From assembly GCA_016125975.1 (NCBI GenBank), contig JAEFCZ010000029.1:1-47262 (forward strand): a stretch of 47,262 nt of DNA, read 5' to 3'. The notes below the pieces were generated by a model, which saw only the letters and a list, made by a program, of their open reading frames with translations, made no database searches and was not told the origin of the DNA. This stretch comes from Candidatus Nitrosopumilus sp. Its GTDB lineage: Archaea; Thermoproteota; Nitrososphaeria; Nitrososphaerales; Nitrosopumilaceae. A program made the position numbers and the translations under genes. This document shows positions 34,242 through 43,146 of the stretch, piece after piece; the stretch's first letter is position 1, and each line of letters opens with the position of its first letter.

Positions 34242-34790
34242 TCATATTCGTAAAATTTTGAACTTGTTTGCACCGCCAACGTTACTAAACTGTGCAATCT
34301 CAAAGATAATTTTAGAAAATGATGAATTTTCTTTAGATAAAACGAATGTTTTTCTCTCCAAGGGAACATTCTCAGATAAAACCACCCAGATGTTTTCTTT
34401 AGTTGGTTGAATTTTTTCTAGTTGTGTTATTTTTTCCTCAATGATGTTTTTCTCAGAAGACTTTGGAATACAAATTACTAGGCTCATCTTGGAGTCTTTT
34501 TCTAGTGTTTTGATGTCAGGAATTACGATATCTAACTCCATCTCATTATACTCTATTTTTCTTTGAGCATTCAATAGTGCATTAGTTAGCAAATAGTGTA
34601 AAATTCCAGTAGCTAGCACACCTAATGCTTCATCTTTTTGCCCCATTGTTACTACTTTATCATAACAATTCTGAATAATCTCATCAATTACTATATCAAA
34701 TTTTTTCTGAGCGATTAATTCAGGTATTGTTTGTGAACTTTTAATGTAATCAAATAGGTAATCTTTGATTGGATTTGCTTCCTCATCCAT
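34242..34790 (-). CDS. Hypothetical soluble protein (182 aa)
   Basis: An all-helical N-terminal half (IKDYLFDYIKSSQTIPELIAQKKFDIVIDEIIQNC) with ATGILHYLLTNALL, then an alpha/beta half (LDIVIPDIKTLEKDSKMSLVICIPKSS, ENIWVVLSENVPLE). It might be a nucleotide- or protein-binding domain; the second half loosely recalls a nuclease or Rossmann strand order, but no catalytic motif is convincing. Divergent from the Lys-rich protein gene across 79 bp. Confidence 0.6.
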   Translation of the reverse strand: MDEEANPIKDYLFDYIKSSQTIPELIAQKKFDIVIDEIIQNCYDKVVTMGQKDEALGVLATGILHYLLTNALLNAQRKIEYNEMELDIVIPDIKTLEKDSKMSLVICIPKSSEKNIIEEKITQLEKIQPTKENIWVVLSENVPLERKTFVLSKENSSFSKIIFEIAQFSNVGGANKFKILRI

Positions 34791-34869
34791 GAATCACGTC
34801 TCCTTGTTACCTTATATGAAGAATCCATACCATTCAAGACTCTTAAACCCAATAACATGAACAAAAAGC

Positions 34870-35172
34870 ATGGGCAAATCCTTGATGGATTACAATATTG
34901 AACAGTCTTCATCAACTGATATCAAAAATATCAAGTGGACAAAAAAGAATCCAACAGATCCTGATAAACCAAAAAAGAAAAAGAAAAAACAAACTTCCCC
35001 AACAAACATTATTCCTGCTAAAAATACAAAACCTACATCTGATACTCAAAAAGTCTTCAAAATAGAAGATAATCCTACCAATTCAAAAAAGAAAAAGACT
35101 AGTAAAAGAGCTCAGAGTTCTTCATTAGATAATTGTAAAATAGAACAAGGTTACAAACGCAGAGCTAGATGA
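34870..35172 (+). CDS. Lysine-rich low-complexity protein (100 aa)
   Basis: A strongly basic and disordered sequence with three Lys blocks (KPKKKKKK, SKKKKTSKR and YKRRAR) separated by Thr/Ser/Pro/Asn-rich linkers. It may bind nucleic acid. ATG 34870 or 34885 could be the start. Its stop abuts the HMG-CoA synthase stop (35172/35173). No family recognised. Confidence 0.5.
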   Translation: MGKSLMDYNIEQSSSTDIKNIKWTKKNPTDPDKPKKKKKKQTSPTNIIPAKNTKPTSDTQKVFKIEDNPTNSKKKKTSKRAQSSSLDNCKIEQGYKRRAR

Positions 35173-36567
35173 TCATTCATTATACACGTAACGTCTTTCG
35201 CCTCTAGATTCCGTTTCAGTTTTTACATCTACCAAACTAAATTCTTTCTTTGAATGAAGCATTGAATCCTCAGGAGATAGTTTGTTCTCATGTAATTCTT
35301 CATATTCTTCCCAAGTTAGTCTTCTTCTCTCACCGATTTCTGCTTCCAAATTCATATTCTTCACAACTTCCTCAAATTCTGGTTGAACCACGCCACTGAA
35401 TACCATTGCACTACTACCACTACCATAGGAACCAAACCCGATTCTTTTTCCTTCCAAGTGAATTCCTTTTTGATATTCAAATTCTAAACTACTTCTAAAG
35501 CCCAGATATAATGATGCAGTATACAAATTACCAATCATACTTGATGCAATAAGTGAACTTGCAAGTTTTGATTCATAGACTTCCTGGTATTCTGGAGTTT
35601 TTGTAAATAGTTTGGTAAATTCGTGGTCTTTTGCCATAAATTCTTCATCTCCTAGTACTGATTCTATGGTTCCACGAGGATCTTTTGGGATTGGCTCTTC
35701 TATTCCAATTTCTCCTAGAATCTTTTTCCATCTTGGGAGTTGACGCCACTCATGTCTTACCAAATATGCTAATGCTTTCTTTCCCATGTTGCTGTATGGC
35801 AAGTGCATGTTGATGTAATCCATATGATCTAAAATCGTCTCTCCAGGCTCTATGTTGATTAGACCTGATGAAATTACTTTTTTCTTGTATGCTTCAAGTG
35901 CTTTTCTTACTTGAATCATGTATAGCATGTTAGAGTATTGACCATGAACAATTGGGGTTTCTTTTCCAAATGGTCGATAAAAGTCGTATTCATCTTTGAT
36001 TGATGTTGATGTTACTTTGGGATCAAATGCCAATAATCTTGGTTCATCATTGAGAAGCATTACTACAGCTCCTGCCCCTTGGGTCATCTCTCCACTAGAA
36101 CCCATGTCATATTTTGCAATATCTGATACTACAACAAGAGCATGCTTTCCTTCAGCTTCTCCTGCTCTAATCCAGTTTGTATTGTCATATAACGCATAAG
36201 AGCCACTAACACATGCAAATTTGGTTTCTACTCCGCCACAGTGTTCAAATGCACCCTGACCGTAAACCTGTTCTAGCATTCCAATAACATAAGAGTTCAT
36301 TGCTTTTGATTCATCAAATGATGATTCAGTTGAGACGTATAATCTACCAATATCTTCAGGAGACAATTTGTTTTTTTGCATAATTTTCAAACATGCATTT
36401 GCTGCCAAAATTGCTGGGTCTTGATTCGCATCCACTATTGCCATTTGTGATACTCCTAGACCTTTTTGTAATTTTACTGGGTCTAACCCTCTAGCATTTG
36501 CAAAATCTGCAGCATCAATGTATAATCTAGGGATGTAAATTGCAATGTCATCAATTCCAGCTGCCAT
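35173..36567 (-). CDS. mvaS: Hydroxymethylglutaryl-CoA synthase
   Basis: Condenses acetyl-CoA with acetoacetyl-CoA for the mevalonate route to archaeal isoprenoid lipids. 464 residues with the catalytic triad in context: E81 (VSTESSFDESKA), C119 (TKFACVSGSYAL) and H255 (INMHLPYSN), plus GAGAVVMLL and GSYGSGSSAMVFSG at the C-terminus. It is longer than the roughly 350-residue enzyme of many Euryarchaeota and nearer the length of the bacterial/eukaryotic type. A single gene; acetyl-CoA acetyltransferase is not adjacent. Confidence 0.93.
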   Translation of the reverse strand: MAAGIDDIAIYIPRLYIDAADFANARGLDPVKLQKGLGVSQMAIVDANQDPAILAANACLKIMQKNKLSPEDIGRLYVSTESSFDESKAMNSYVIGMLEQVYGQGAFEHCGGVETKFACVSGSYALYDNTNWIRAGEAEGKHALVVVSDIAKYDMGSSGEMTQGAGAVVMLLNDEPRLLAFDPKVTSTSIKDEYDFYRPFGKETPIVHGQYSNMLYMIQVRKALEAYKKKVISSGLINIEPGETILDHMDYINMHLPYSNMGKKALAYLVRHEWRQLPRWKKILGEIGIEEPIPKDPRGTIESVLGDEEFMAKDHEFTKLFTKTPEYQEVYESKLASSLIASSMIGNLYTASLYLGFRSSLEFEYQKGIHLEGKRIGFGSYGSGSSAMVFSGVVQPEFEEVVKNMNLEAEIGERRRLTWEEYEELHENKLSPEDSMLHSKKEFSLVDVKTETESRGERRYVYNE

Positions 36568-36677
36568 AAGCTTGCCTCCGATATTTCATTAATAAGGTTA
36601 GCGGGTAAACTCTAAATAACTAGGAATGAAATTTTGACAATTTTTTTGACTTGTTACGCCTAAATTGATCGCTAATT

Positions 36678-37382
36678 TTATTTTCTTAACTCACTTTCAA
36701 AAACATTCTCAAATGTAGAATATGGTTGTGCTCCAAACAATTTTGTAATTTTACCATCAGGTCCTATTACAAAAAATGCAGGAGTTCCAGTAAGTTCTAG
36801 TATCCTTGCATCATCATTACTTGCAACAATAGTTTGCGAATGATCCCCATTTATCATGCATTCAGACCATATATTCACATCTAACTCAATTTCTTGTGCA
36901 AACATTAGCAAGTTTTCTGATGATGCCCATCCGTTATTTTCACCAGTCCAATTATTGTATAAAATATCATGATACTCCCAAAAGAATCCTTGATCATTTG
37001 CACAATGTGCCCCATGAGAAGCATTAATAGAATCTGGACCTATAATGTTGTAATCTTTGAATATCATCTTGACTTTACCTGTCTCAACATAATTCTTTAA
37101 AACATCTCCTTCAGTTGAATGAAAAAAGACATTACAGTAATGACATTGATAATCTCCAAATTCTACTAGTGTTATTGGTGCATTAGAATCTCCTAGTATT
37201 GGAGAACCATTATCCAAAAATGTGCTCATTGTAACTTTTGCAGGTCCTTCTGGTTGAACTGTAGGAGTTGGTTGTATTACAAGTTCAGGTTCATCTGAAA
37301 TTCCATCAAAACCTAAAAAAACAATCACTAAAACAACTGCAGATATTGTTGCACCTATTCCTAAAGAAGGCCCATGTATCAA
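36678..37382 (-). CDS. Exported DsbA-like thiol-disulphide oxidoreductase
   Basis: 234 residues. An N-terminal anchor helix (GIGATISAVVLVIVFLGF, about 8-25), a Pro-rich linker, then a DsbA/BdbD-type thioredoxin fold with redox pair C80-H-Y-C83 (EFGDYQCHYCNVFF), the HGAHCANDQGFFWEYHDILYNN helix insert and the cis-Pro loop LTGTPAFFVIG. Probably introduces disulphide bonds in extracytoplasmic proteins, opposite in direction to the CcdA/thioredoxin pair at 5.9-7.7 kb. Confidence 0.9.
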   Translation of the reverse strand: MIHGPSLGIGATISAVVLVIVFLGFDGISDEPELVIQPTPTVQPEGPAKVTMSTFLDNGSPILGDSNAPITLVEFGDYQCHYCNVFFHSTEGDVLKNYVETGKVKMIFKDYNIIGPDSINASHGAHCANDQGFFWEYHDILYNNWTGENNGWASSENLLMFAQEIELDVNIWSECMINGDHSQTIVASNDDARILELTGTPAFFVIGPDGKITKLFGAQPYSTFENVFESELRK

Positions 37383-37420
37383 TAATTTTAAGATTTTTTT
37401 AGATCATTTAGTCTTTTGGG

Positions 37421-37852
37421 TTAAGGAGGCGGAGATGTATTATTATTAGGTACTTCACCTAATGTAAAAATTTGTAAAATTTTTGATGATTTTGAATTCT
37501 CATTTTCAGCATTAATGATCACAGTCAAAGATTCTCTAGGATATCTTTCTGGAATGTAAAATTTTGTTTCTACAAATCCTTTGTCATTGGTAATTTCTAC
37601 AGCAGAATAAAATTCTTCATTATTTGCATCTAAAATTATAATTTCTACATTTGTGTTTGTTAGGAATCCATAGTTTTGATTAAAATCTTTTAATTTATTT
37701 TGGATTGGATCATATATTTTGACATCTATCTGTGCAAATTCTTTTGAATATACTCTTTGTGTATATTGAACTAAAATCTGTAAATCATCATTTTTTCCAA
37801 TTTTTGTTACAGTTAATACAGATTTTATTATTATATGTGGATTCATCATCAA
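37421..37852 (-). CDS. Beta-sandwich protein, unknown function (143 aa)
   Basis: Alternating hydrophobic strands (DDLQILVQYTQRVY, FAQIDVKIYD, NTNVEIIILDANNEEFYSAVEITNDKGFVETKFYIPERYP, SLTVIINAEN) indicate an Ig-like or carrier-type fold, with an NNNTSPPP tail. No signal peptide is visible from ATG 37852, which is odd for such a fold; the true N-terminus may differ. Downstream of it (minus strand) is the DsbA-like gene, which may help fold it. Confidence 0.5.
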   Translation of the reverse strand: MMMNPHIIIKSVLTVTKIGKNDDLQILVQYTQRVYSKEFAQIDVKIYDPIQNKLKDFNQNYGFLTNTNVEIIILDANNEEFYSAVEITNDKGFVETKFYIPERYPRESLTVIINAENENSKSSKILQIFTLGEVPNNNTSPPP

Positions 37853-37920
37853 AATTCTTTTTTGTGTCTATTTTTTGACATCCAGAAATCCACAAATAAC
37901 TATATGTCTAATGTGGATTA

Positions 37921-38166
37921 TTGCATGAAAGTTTCTATCAGGCAACTTTGATTGAATTTACAATTTGGAACAATAATACTGAAAAATCTATTGCGATTTT
38001 CAATAGTTTTCAAGATTTACCCCCTCATCTGCACGATGAACTAGAAAAAAATTCCTCCGAAATAACTCTCAAAGGAAAAAAATGGAATATTGTGGAGATT
38101 GGCAGGGATCTATGTCAACATGGGGATGGAACTCATGTCAAAGTAAGATTAGAACCCCGAGACTAA
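37921..38166 (+). CDS. Small soluble protein, unknown function (81 aa)
   Basis: TTG 37921 to TAA 38166 gives an acidic-to-neutral protein with TLIEFTIWNNNTEKSIAIFNSFQDLPPHLHDELEKNSSEITLKGKKWNIVEIGRD. A single alpha/beta domain seems likely, but no family is recognised. It ends 36 bp before the GAPDH start. The coding call rests on a clean frame and sensible composition. Confidence 0.5.
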   Translation: MHESFYQATLIEFTIWNNNTEKSIAIFNSFQDLPPHLHDELEKNSSEITLKGKKWNIVEIGRDLCQHGDGTHVKVRLEPRD

Positions 38167-38201
38167 CTAATCTAAATAAATGGGACACGAATAGAAATTT
38201 T

Positions 38202-39254
38202 ATGAAAAATGTCTTTGTTAATGGATATGGCTCCATTGGCAGCAGAATTACAGCATTTCTCAAAGATGATCCAGAAATATCTATAATTGGGGTTGGAAAA
38301 TATTCTCCGGATAATGATGTTAATGTTGCAATTTCTAGAGGTTTGAATGTCTATGTTCCTGAAAGCAAACTAGATGGTTTCAAAGATTTCAAAGTATCAG
38401 GTTCTATTGAATCTGCATTAGATGAGTGTGATCTAGTAATTGATGCAGCTCCTGGAGGTCATGGTTTCAAAAATAAGAAAAATCTCTACGAACCACGTAA
38501 TTTACCTGCAATATACCAAGGAGGAGAATCAACAATGGGTGATAGTGCAGTTTCTGATTTATTGTTTAACTCTAGGGCAAATTATGATCTTGCAGTAGGC
38601 AAATCTCATGTAATGCAAGGAAGCTGTAATGTAACTGGTATGGGAAGAATTCTAGAACCATTACGAGAAAAGTTTGGTGAGGATTTGATCCGTTTTGATG
38701 TAACACTTGTTAGAAGATGGGCAGACCTTGAACAAACAGAAAAAAAACTTTCTGACACTATTGAGATGACTGAATCTCCTCATCACGGTGATGATGTAAA
38801 ATTATACTTTGGAAAAGATGCACCACTTTATGTTAGAGCAATTAAGGTGCCAACACGACAGATGCACTTGCATATTATGGATATTAGATTCAAAGGAACT
38901 GCTCCAAAACCTTCAGAAATTCATGAGATATTTGTAAATGAATTTGGTGTTGCTACATTATGGACTGCAAAAGGTACCAAAGATGTTAGAGATTATGCTC
39001 AAAACATGGGCTTTAATTTTACAGATACTAACATGATTCACATTCATGCAAACATGACTACCTCGATAGGAGATACTGTACAAATGATGTATTCCGATGA
39101 TCAAACAGGAATTGTCATTCCTGAAAATCATATGTTAATGCAAGCAATGCTCTTTGAAAAATCATACTCTGAAGCATTTGCACATACAGAATCAATTTTC
39201 AACATGGCAAAAAAGAAGCAAAAACTAGAAGAACATTTTGCTAAAACAGACTAG
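38202..39254 (+). CDS. gap: Archaeal type II glyceraldehyde-3-phosphate dehydrogenase
   Basis: NAD(P)-dependent enzyme of gluconeogenesis/glycolysis. From ATG 38202 it has 350 residues, usual for the archaeal type II group. NAD-binding VNGYGSIGSRITAFL (6-20), DLVIDAAPGGHGFKNK, and catalytic C142 in GKSHVMQGSCNVTGMGR. An in-frame start at 38082 would add 40 unrelated residues that overlap the previous gene. A TATA-like CTAAATAAAT at about 38172-38181 gives a leaderless or near-leaderless mRNA from 38202. Confidence 0.94.
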   Translation: MKNVFVNGYGSIGSRITAFLKDDPEISIIGVGKYSPDNDVNVAISRGLNVYVPESKLDGFKDFKVSGSIESALDECDLVIDAAPGGHGFKNKKNLYEPRNLPAIYQGGESTMGDSAVSDLLFNSRANYDLAVGKSHVMQGSCNVTGMGRILEPLREKFGEDLIRFDVTLVRRWADLEQTEKKLSDTIEMTESPHHGDDVKLYFGKDAPLYVRAIKVPTRQMHLHIMDIRFKGTAPKPSEIHEIFVNEFGVATLWTAKGTKDVRDYAQNMGFNFTDTNMIHIHANMTTSIGDTVQMMYSDDQTGIVIPENHMLMQAMLFEKSYSEAFAHTESIFNMAKKKQKLEEHFAKTD

Positions 39255-40504
39255 GTTCTAATTCGCTCAATTCTGATTTTTTGAGGAATGTTTTTTGAGA
39301 CTTTTTCTACTACTATTCTAAGATCCTCAACCTCTATTTTGTCACCTTCTTGTGGAATATCTTGCAGTCTTTCATGTAACAATCCACTTAATGATGCATA
39401 ATCATCTCCTTCAGGAACTCTAGTTTTGAAAATTTCATTTACAACATCAATTTCAATATCTCCATTTGTGACGATTGTGTCTTGATCAATTCTTTCATAA
39501 CCTGTAGTTCTAGTAAGGTCTGTTTCATCTTCAATCTCTCCAACAATTTCTTCTAACAAATCTTCTAGTGTAACTAATCCTTCAACTCCTCCATGTTCAT
39601 CAACAACAATTGCCATGTGTGTTTTTCTTCCTTTCATCTCTTTTAGTAATGAACTAACCATTTTTTCCTGAGACGCAAAGACAGGTTTTCTTGCAATTTG
39701 TTCTAAACTAACAACCTCGTTGTCTTTTTCTAATTCTTTTAGAACGTCTCTAGCATGAATGAAACCTACAATATCATCACTTGTCTCTCCATAAATCGGG
39801 ATTCTAGAATGACCGCTTTGATTAATTTGTGGTAATGCTTCAAAAAGTAACATCTTTGAATTTAGTGTAAACATCTTTGTTCTAGGAGTCATAACTGACC
39901 GAATTACAGTGTCATCAAATTTCAATGCACCATGAACTAATTCCATTTCTTCTTTTTCAAGAGCTTTTTCTTCTAAACCCTGATCAATAACTCCTTTGAT
40001 TTCTTCTTCTGTAATCGGAGGAGGCGCATAACTACTACCTGTCATCTTTACAACACCTTTTGTAATGATTTCAAAGAATTTTACAACTGGATAAAATACA
40101 TAACTAAATGCCAGTAATACTGGAGCATATCTTAGTGCAATCTTTGTTGAATTTGCATTACAGTATGTTTTTGGTGTGATTTCTCCAAAAACTAGAATCA
40201 AAAATGTCATTATACCTACAGCAATTCCTAATCCTTCATCTCCAAACATCCTAATTGCAATACTTGTTGCCAATGCAGATGCTCCAACATTTACCAAATT
40301 ATTGCCTAGATTAACACTAGACATCATCCAACTTGGGTTGGTTTTTAGTTTGTGTAATGCTTTTGCACCTTTCTTTTCTTCATTGAATAATTGAACAACT
40401 TTGGATTTTCTTACACCTACTAATGCAACTTCTAATCCGCTGAAGAATCCAGATAATCCAATAAGTACAGCTAAGGCTCCAATTTCAACCCATAAATCTA
40501 CCAT
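39251..40504 (-). CDS. CNNM/CorC-type membrane protein (DUF21-CBS-CorC_HlyC)
   Basis: 417 residues in the order: a DUF21 membrane domain (about 1-170, several spans, GLSGFFSGLEVALVGVRKSKV), a pair of CBS domains (about 195-320, VMTPRTKMF, SRIPIYGE, DIVGFIHARDVL, HMAIVVDEHGGVEGLVTLEDLLEEIVGEIEDE), and a C-terminal CorC_HlyC domain (about 335-415). Members are linked to Mg2+ or Co2+ efflux or homeostasis, with the CBS pair sensing ATP-Mg. It converges on gap with a four-base overlap. Confidence 0.92.
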   Translation of the reverse strand: MVDLWVEIGALAVLIGLSGFFSGLEVALVGVRKSKVVQLFNEEKKGAKALHKLKTNPSWMMSSVNLGNNLVNVGASALATSIAIRMFGDEGLGIAVGIMTFLILVFGEITPKTYCNANSTKIALRYAPVLLAFSYVFYPVVKFFEIITKGVVKMTGSSYAPPPITEEEIKGVIDQGLEEKALEKEEMELVHGALKFDDTVIRSVMTPRTKMFTLNSKMLLFEALPQINQSGHSRIPIYGETSDDIVGFIHARDVLKELEKDNEVVSLEQIARKPVFASQEKMVSSLLKEMKGRKTHMAIVVDEHGGVEGLVTLEDLLEEIVGEIEDETDLTRTTGYERIDQDTIVTNGDIEIDVVNEIFKTRVPEGDDYASLSGLLHERLQDIPQEGDKIEVEDLRIVVEKVSKNIPQKIRIERIRT

Positions 40505-40660
40505 GATCTAATCCTCCAGAAAATTTTCTTTGAACAACTACGTTGTTTTTTCATTTAGTATTTTTGCACCATCTCTTTGGTATACTCAATTCACAAAACG
40601 GGAATTTAACCTTTAAGATGTCAAAAATATTCAAAACAATACCGAGCCTAAAAAATGAGG

Positions 40661-42004
40661 CTAATTTTTTGGAGGTTTTGCAAATTTGTTTTGAGGATTG
40701 TTGTGATAATCAACAGGAAGCATTGCATCTTTTTGTCTACCTGTAAGAATTCCTACTACTGTATCGTCTTTCTTTATTATTCCCTCATTCATTAATTTTT
40801 TAACTCCAACTACTGACGCACCGGATGCCATCTCACAATCAAATCCATTAAGACCTATTACTGACATTCCATCTAGCATTTCTGAATCAGATACGGTTGT
40901 AGCTACTCCATTTGTAAATTCAAGTGCGCGTAAGCCTTTCATAATGTTTGCTGGTCTTCCAATTTGAATTGCAGTGGCTTTTGTTTTTGGTCTGATTCCT
41001 TCTTTATCTAAATGATCATAATATCTTGTAATTAACTCAGCATTTGGTTTTCCTTTATTCCATCGTAATTCCTCACCTTCAAATTTTCCATTATACAAAT
41101 CAGATAATGTACTTGCACCTTCAGAATTAATCACTGCAATTCTTGGAATTTTTTTAATCCAACCCCACTCGTATAATTCCATTAATGCTTTTCCACAACT
41201 AGATGTATTACCTAATGCTCCTCCTGGATAAACAATCCAATCAGGAACTTCCCAATTCAAATATTCTAATGCTCTAAAAGGAATTGTTTTTTGTCCTTCT
41301 ATTCTAAATGGGTTAACGGAATTTACTGTATACCCATCATGATTTTGTGCATCATCTAATGATTGTTTTAATGCATCATCAAAGTTTCCATCAATTTCTA
41401 AAATTTGAGCTCCAAATTGATATGCTTGACTTAGTTTTCCTGGAGCAATCTGTCCTGCAGGAATATACACGTCACAGTTTATTCCCTCATTTGCTGCAAA
41501 CATGCCTGCTGATGCTGAAGTGTTTCCAGTTGATGCGCAAACAATTTTTTTTGCACCTACCATCTTTGCGTGAGTTACAGCAGTTGCCATACCATTATCT
41601 TTGAATGAACCACTTGGATTGTATCCCTCAGGTTGTAACCATAAATTATCGGTTGAAATTCCTACAAATTCTGCAGCTTTTGACATTTGGTAAGGTTTGG
41701 ATAATCGCCCTTCAGCACCATCAAGTGAAACCAAATATTTTGAACATTCTTCAATATCTTCAGTATCAATTTGACAAAAGTTTAGTAATTCTCTAAATCT
41801 CCACACCCCACTTTCATTGAAGATACTTCCTTGAGGATTTCTTCTTTTGTAAAATACTTCTTTGAGATTGTCAGATGGAGTGTTTTTGTATTTTACATCA
41901 AGTAAATGACCTTTTTCACATTGTACATTTGTACTTTCAATAGGATATTCTAAACCACATTGCGGATCAATACATTTGAGATATGCGTCTCCCTGCATAG
42001 TCAT
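40661..42004 (-). CDS. thrC: Threonine synthase
   Basis: PLP enzyme that converts O-phosphohomoserine to threonine. 447 residues: an N-terminal zinc-ribbon-like part (C11, C16, C29 and H33, in CIDPQCGLEYP and CEKGH), PLP lysine K135 in YNPSGSFKDNGMA, ASTGNTSASAGMFAANEG, and the phosphate-binding VYPGGALGNTSS, all threonine-synthase signatures. Single gene, divergent from a coiled-coil protein across 92 bp. Confidence 0.93.
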   Translation of the reverse strand: MTMQGDAYLKCIDPQCGLEYPIESTNVQCEKGHLLDVKYKNTPSDNLKEVFYKRRNPQGSIFNESGVWRFRELLNFCQIDTEDIEECSKYLVSLDGAEGRLSKPYQMSKAAEFVGISTDNLWLQPEGYNPSGSFKDNGMATAVTHAKMVGAKKIVCASTGNTSASAGMFAANEGINCDVYIPAGQIAPGKLSQAYQFGAQILEIDGNFDDALKQSLDDAQNHDGYTVNSVNPFRIEGQKTIPFRALEYLNWEVPDWIVYPGGALGNTSSCGKALMELYEWGWIKKIPRIAVINSEGASTLSDLYNGKFEGEELRWNKGKPNAELITRYYDHLDKEGIRPKTKATAIQIGRPANIMKGLRALEFTNGVATTVSDSEMLDGMSVIGLNGFDCEMASGASVVGVKKLMNEGIIKKDDTVVGILTGRQKDAMLPVDYHNNPQNKFAKPPKN

Positions 42005-42096
42005 TACGGAAAATTAATGATAATTTAAAGCAAATGTGTAATTTTTACGCGGCTCGAGCTATTTTTCCTAAACTTTAGATTGGATGTATTTACAAA

Positions 42097-42477
42097 ATGA
42101 CTGTGGTCACGTATAATGAATATTTGAAAAGTATTTTGTCACAAATTCTCGAATCATATGAAAATCTAAACAAAATCCAGGATAAACCTGGAGATCTGGA
42201 TAATATCAAAAAAGAATTACTCAAAATTAGTGGATTTCTTAAGGTGATCTCAAATAAAGTTGATGAAAGTAAAATCAGTCATTCTGATTTCAAGTCTTTA
42301 AAATCAAAATTTAAAAATTATTTGATAAATTATTCGTTTGAACAAGAAATTGAGACCATGTCCACTCTCTATCAAGATGATATTCATAGAGTAAAAAATA
42401 TGAGATTAAAAATCTTAGAATCCCTTGAGGAAAATAAGATGTTAGAGGATGCAAGGGAGTTAATCGATAAAATATGA
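42097..42477 (+). CDS. Helical protein, unknown function (126 aa)
   Basis: Almost wholly helical and charged: LKSILSQILESYENLNKIQDK, LKSKFKNYLINYSFEQEIETMSTLYQDD, RLKILESLEENKMLEDARELIDKI. It looks like a coiled coil or bundle with no recognised domain. Its stop overlaps the start of the tiny Cys-rich protein (ATGA at 42474), so the two are translationally coupled. Confidence 0.6.
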   Translation: MTVVTYNEYLKSILSQILESYENLNKIQDKPGDLDNIKKELLKISGFLKVISNKVDESKISHSDFKSLKSKFKNYLINYSFEQEIETMSTLYQDDIHRVKNMRLKILESLEENKMLEDARELIDKI

Positions 42478-42578
42478 GCGAAAAAAAATGCGTCTTGTGT
42501 GGCTGTAGAGACCATAAATTATTTGGATGTAATAGACATGTCTCAAAGAAATGTGGTTGTTACAAAGAAGAAAATTAA
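42474..42578 (+). CDS. Tiny Cys-rich protein (34 aa), probable zinc binder
   Basis: ATG 42474 to TAA 42578. MSEKKCVLCGCRDHKLFGC and VSKKCGCYKEE carry six cysteines and two histidines in 34 residues, as in a one-knuckle zinc domain. Coupled by a four-base overlap to the helical protein upstream. Too short for usual gene callers. Function unknown. Confidence 0.6.
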   Translation: MSEKKCVLCGCRDHKLFGCNRHVSKKCGCYKEEN

Positions 42579-42586
42579 TTTTGAAG

Positions 42587-42703
42587 TTACTTTCGTTTAG
42601 GTCCAGATCTTTCATGAAAATTTAGGCAACATTTGCATTCTTTTTCAAGACATTCTGATTCATAATGATGACCACAAATACCACATTCACAACTTCCAGA
42701 CAT
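42587..42703 (-). CDS. Tiny Cys-rich protein (38 aa), probable zinc binder
   Basis: ATG 42703 to TAA 42587. MSGSCECGICGHHYESECLEK followed by CKCCLNFHERSGPKRK has seven cysteines plus three histidines and a basic tail. It converges on the other Cys-rich protein with only eight bases between the stops, and the two have a similar C-x-C/C-x2-C style. A zinc-finger-like fold is likely. Confidence 0.6.
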   Translation of the reverse strand: MSGSCECGICGHHYESECLEKECKCCLNFHERSGPKRK

Positions 42704-42773
42704 GCTAGTTATTGTATTTTTAAGAATATAATTCATCCCCCAATTTTTTTTATGAGTTTAAGGTCAAATGAGA

Positions 42774-43091
42774 TTATTTTTTAGATTTTGATTTTTTCTT
42801 AGGAGTTTCTTTTCCTTCCAATTCTTTCTCAATTTCTTCTGCTTTGGTATCTACTGCCTTGATTACTTCTTGAATTAACCCATCAAGATCACTATCTTCT
42901 ACTTCTGGTTCGACTGTAGCAGCAATTTCGTTTATAGTATTTGAAATTTCTGCACTAACATCTTCAAAACTCTCAGGATCCTCATATGTTGAATTGTATA
43001 GGTTTTTGAGGTTGTTTACATGTCCTACTACTTGATCTGTTATTACAATTCTATAATCAGTACCATTTACATCGAATTCTTTTGAACTCAT
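42774..43091 (-). CDS. Acidic helical protein with Lys-rich tail (105 aa)
   Basis: A short beta start (FDVNGTDYRIVITDQVVGHVNNLKNLY), an acidic helical middle (ESFEDVSAEISNTINEIAATVEPEVEDSDLDGLIQEVIKAVD), and a basic tail (ETPKKKSKSKK). No family recognised. It follows the 202-aa gene by 55 bp on the same strand. Confidence 0.55.
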   Translation of the reverse strand: MSSKEFDVNGTDYRIVITDQVVGHVNNLKNLYNSTYEDPESFEDVSAEISNTINEIAATVEPEVEDSDLDGLIQEVIKAVDTKAEEIEKELEGKETPKKKSKSKK

Positions 43092-43146
43092 ACCATTTTT
43101 CGAATTCTTATCTTTATAATGTTTTTCAGAGAAAAATGATGAACCT

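Noticed and set aside
38082-38201. 40-residue N-terminal extension of GAPDH
   Set aside because: It overlaps the previous small gene, and archaeal GAPDH begins at the MKNVFVNGYGSIG segment.
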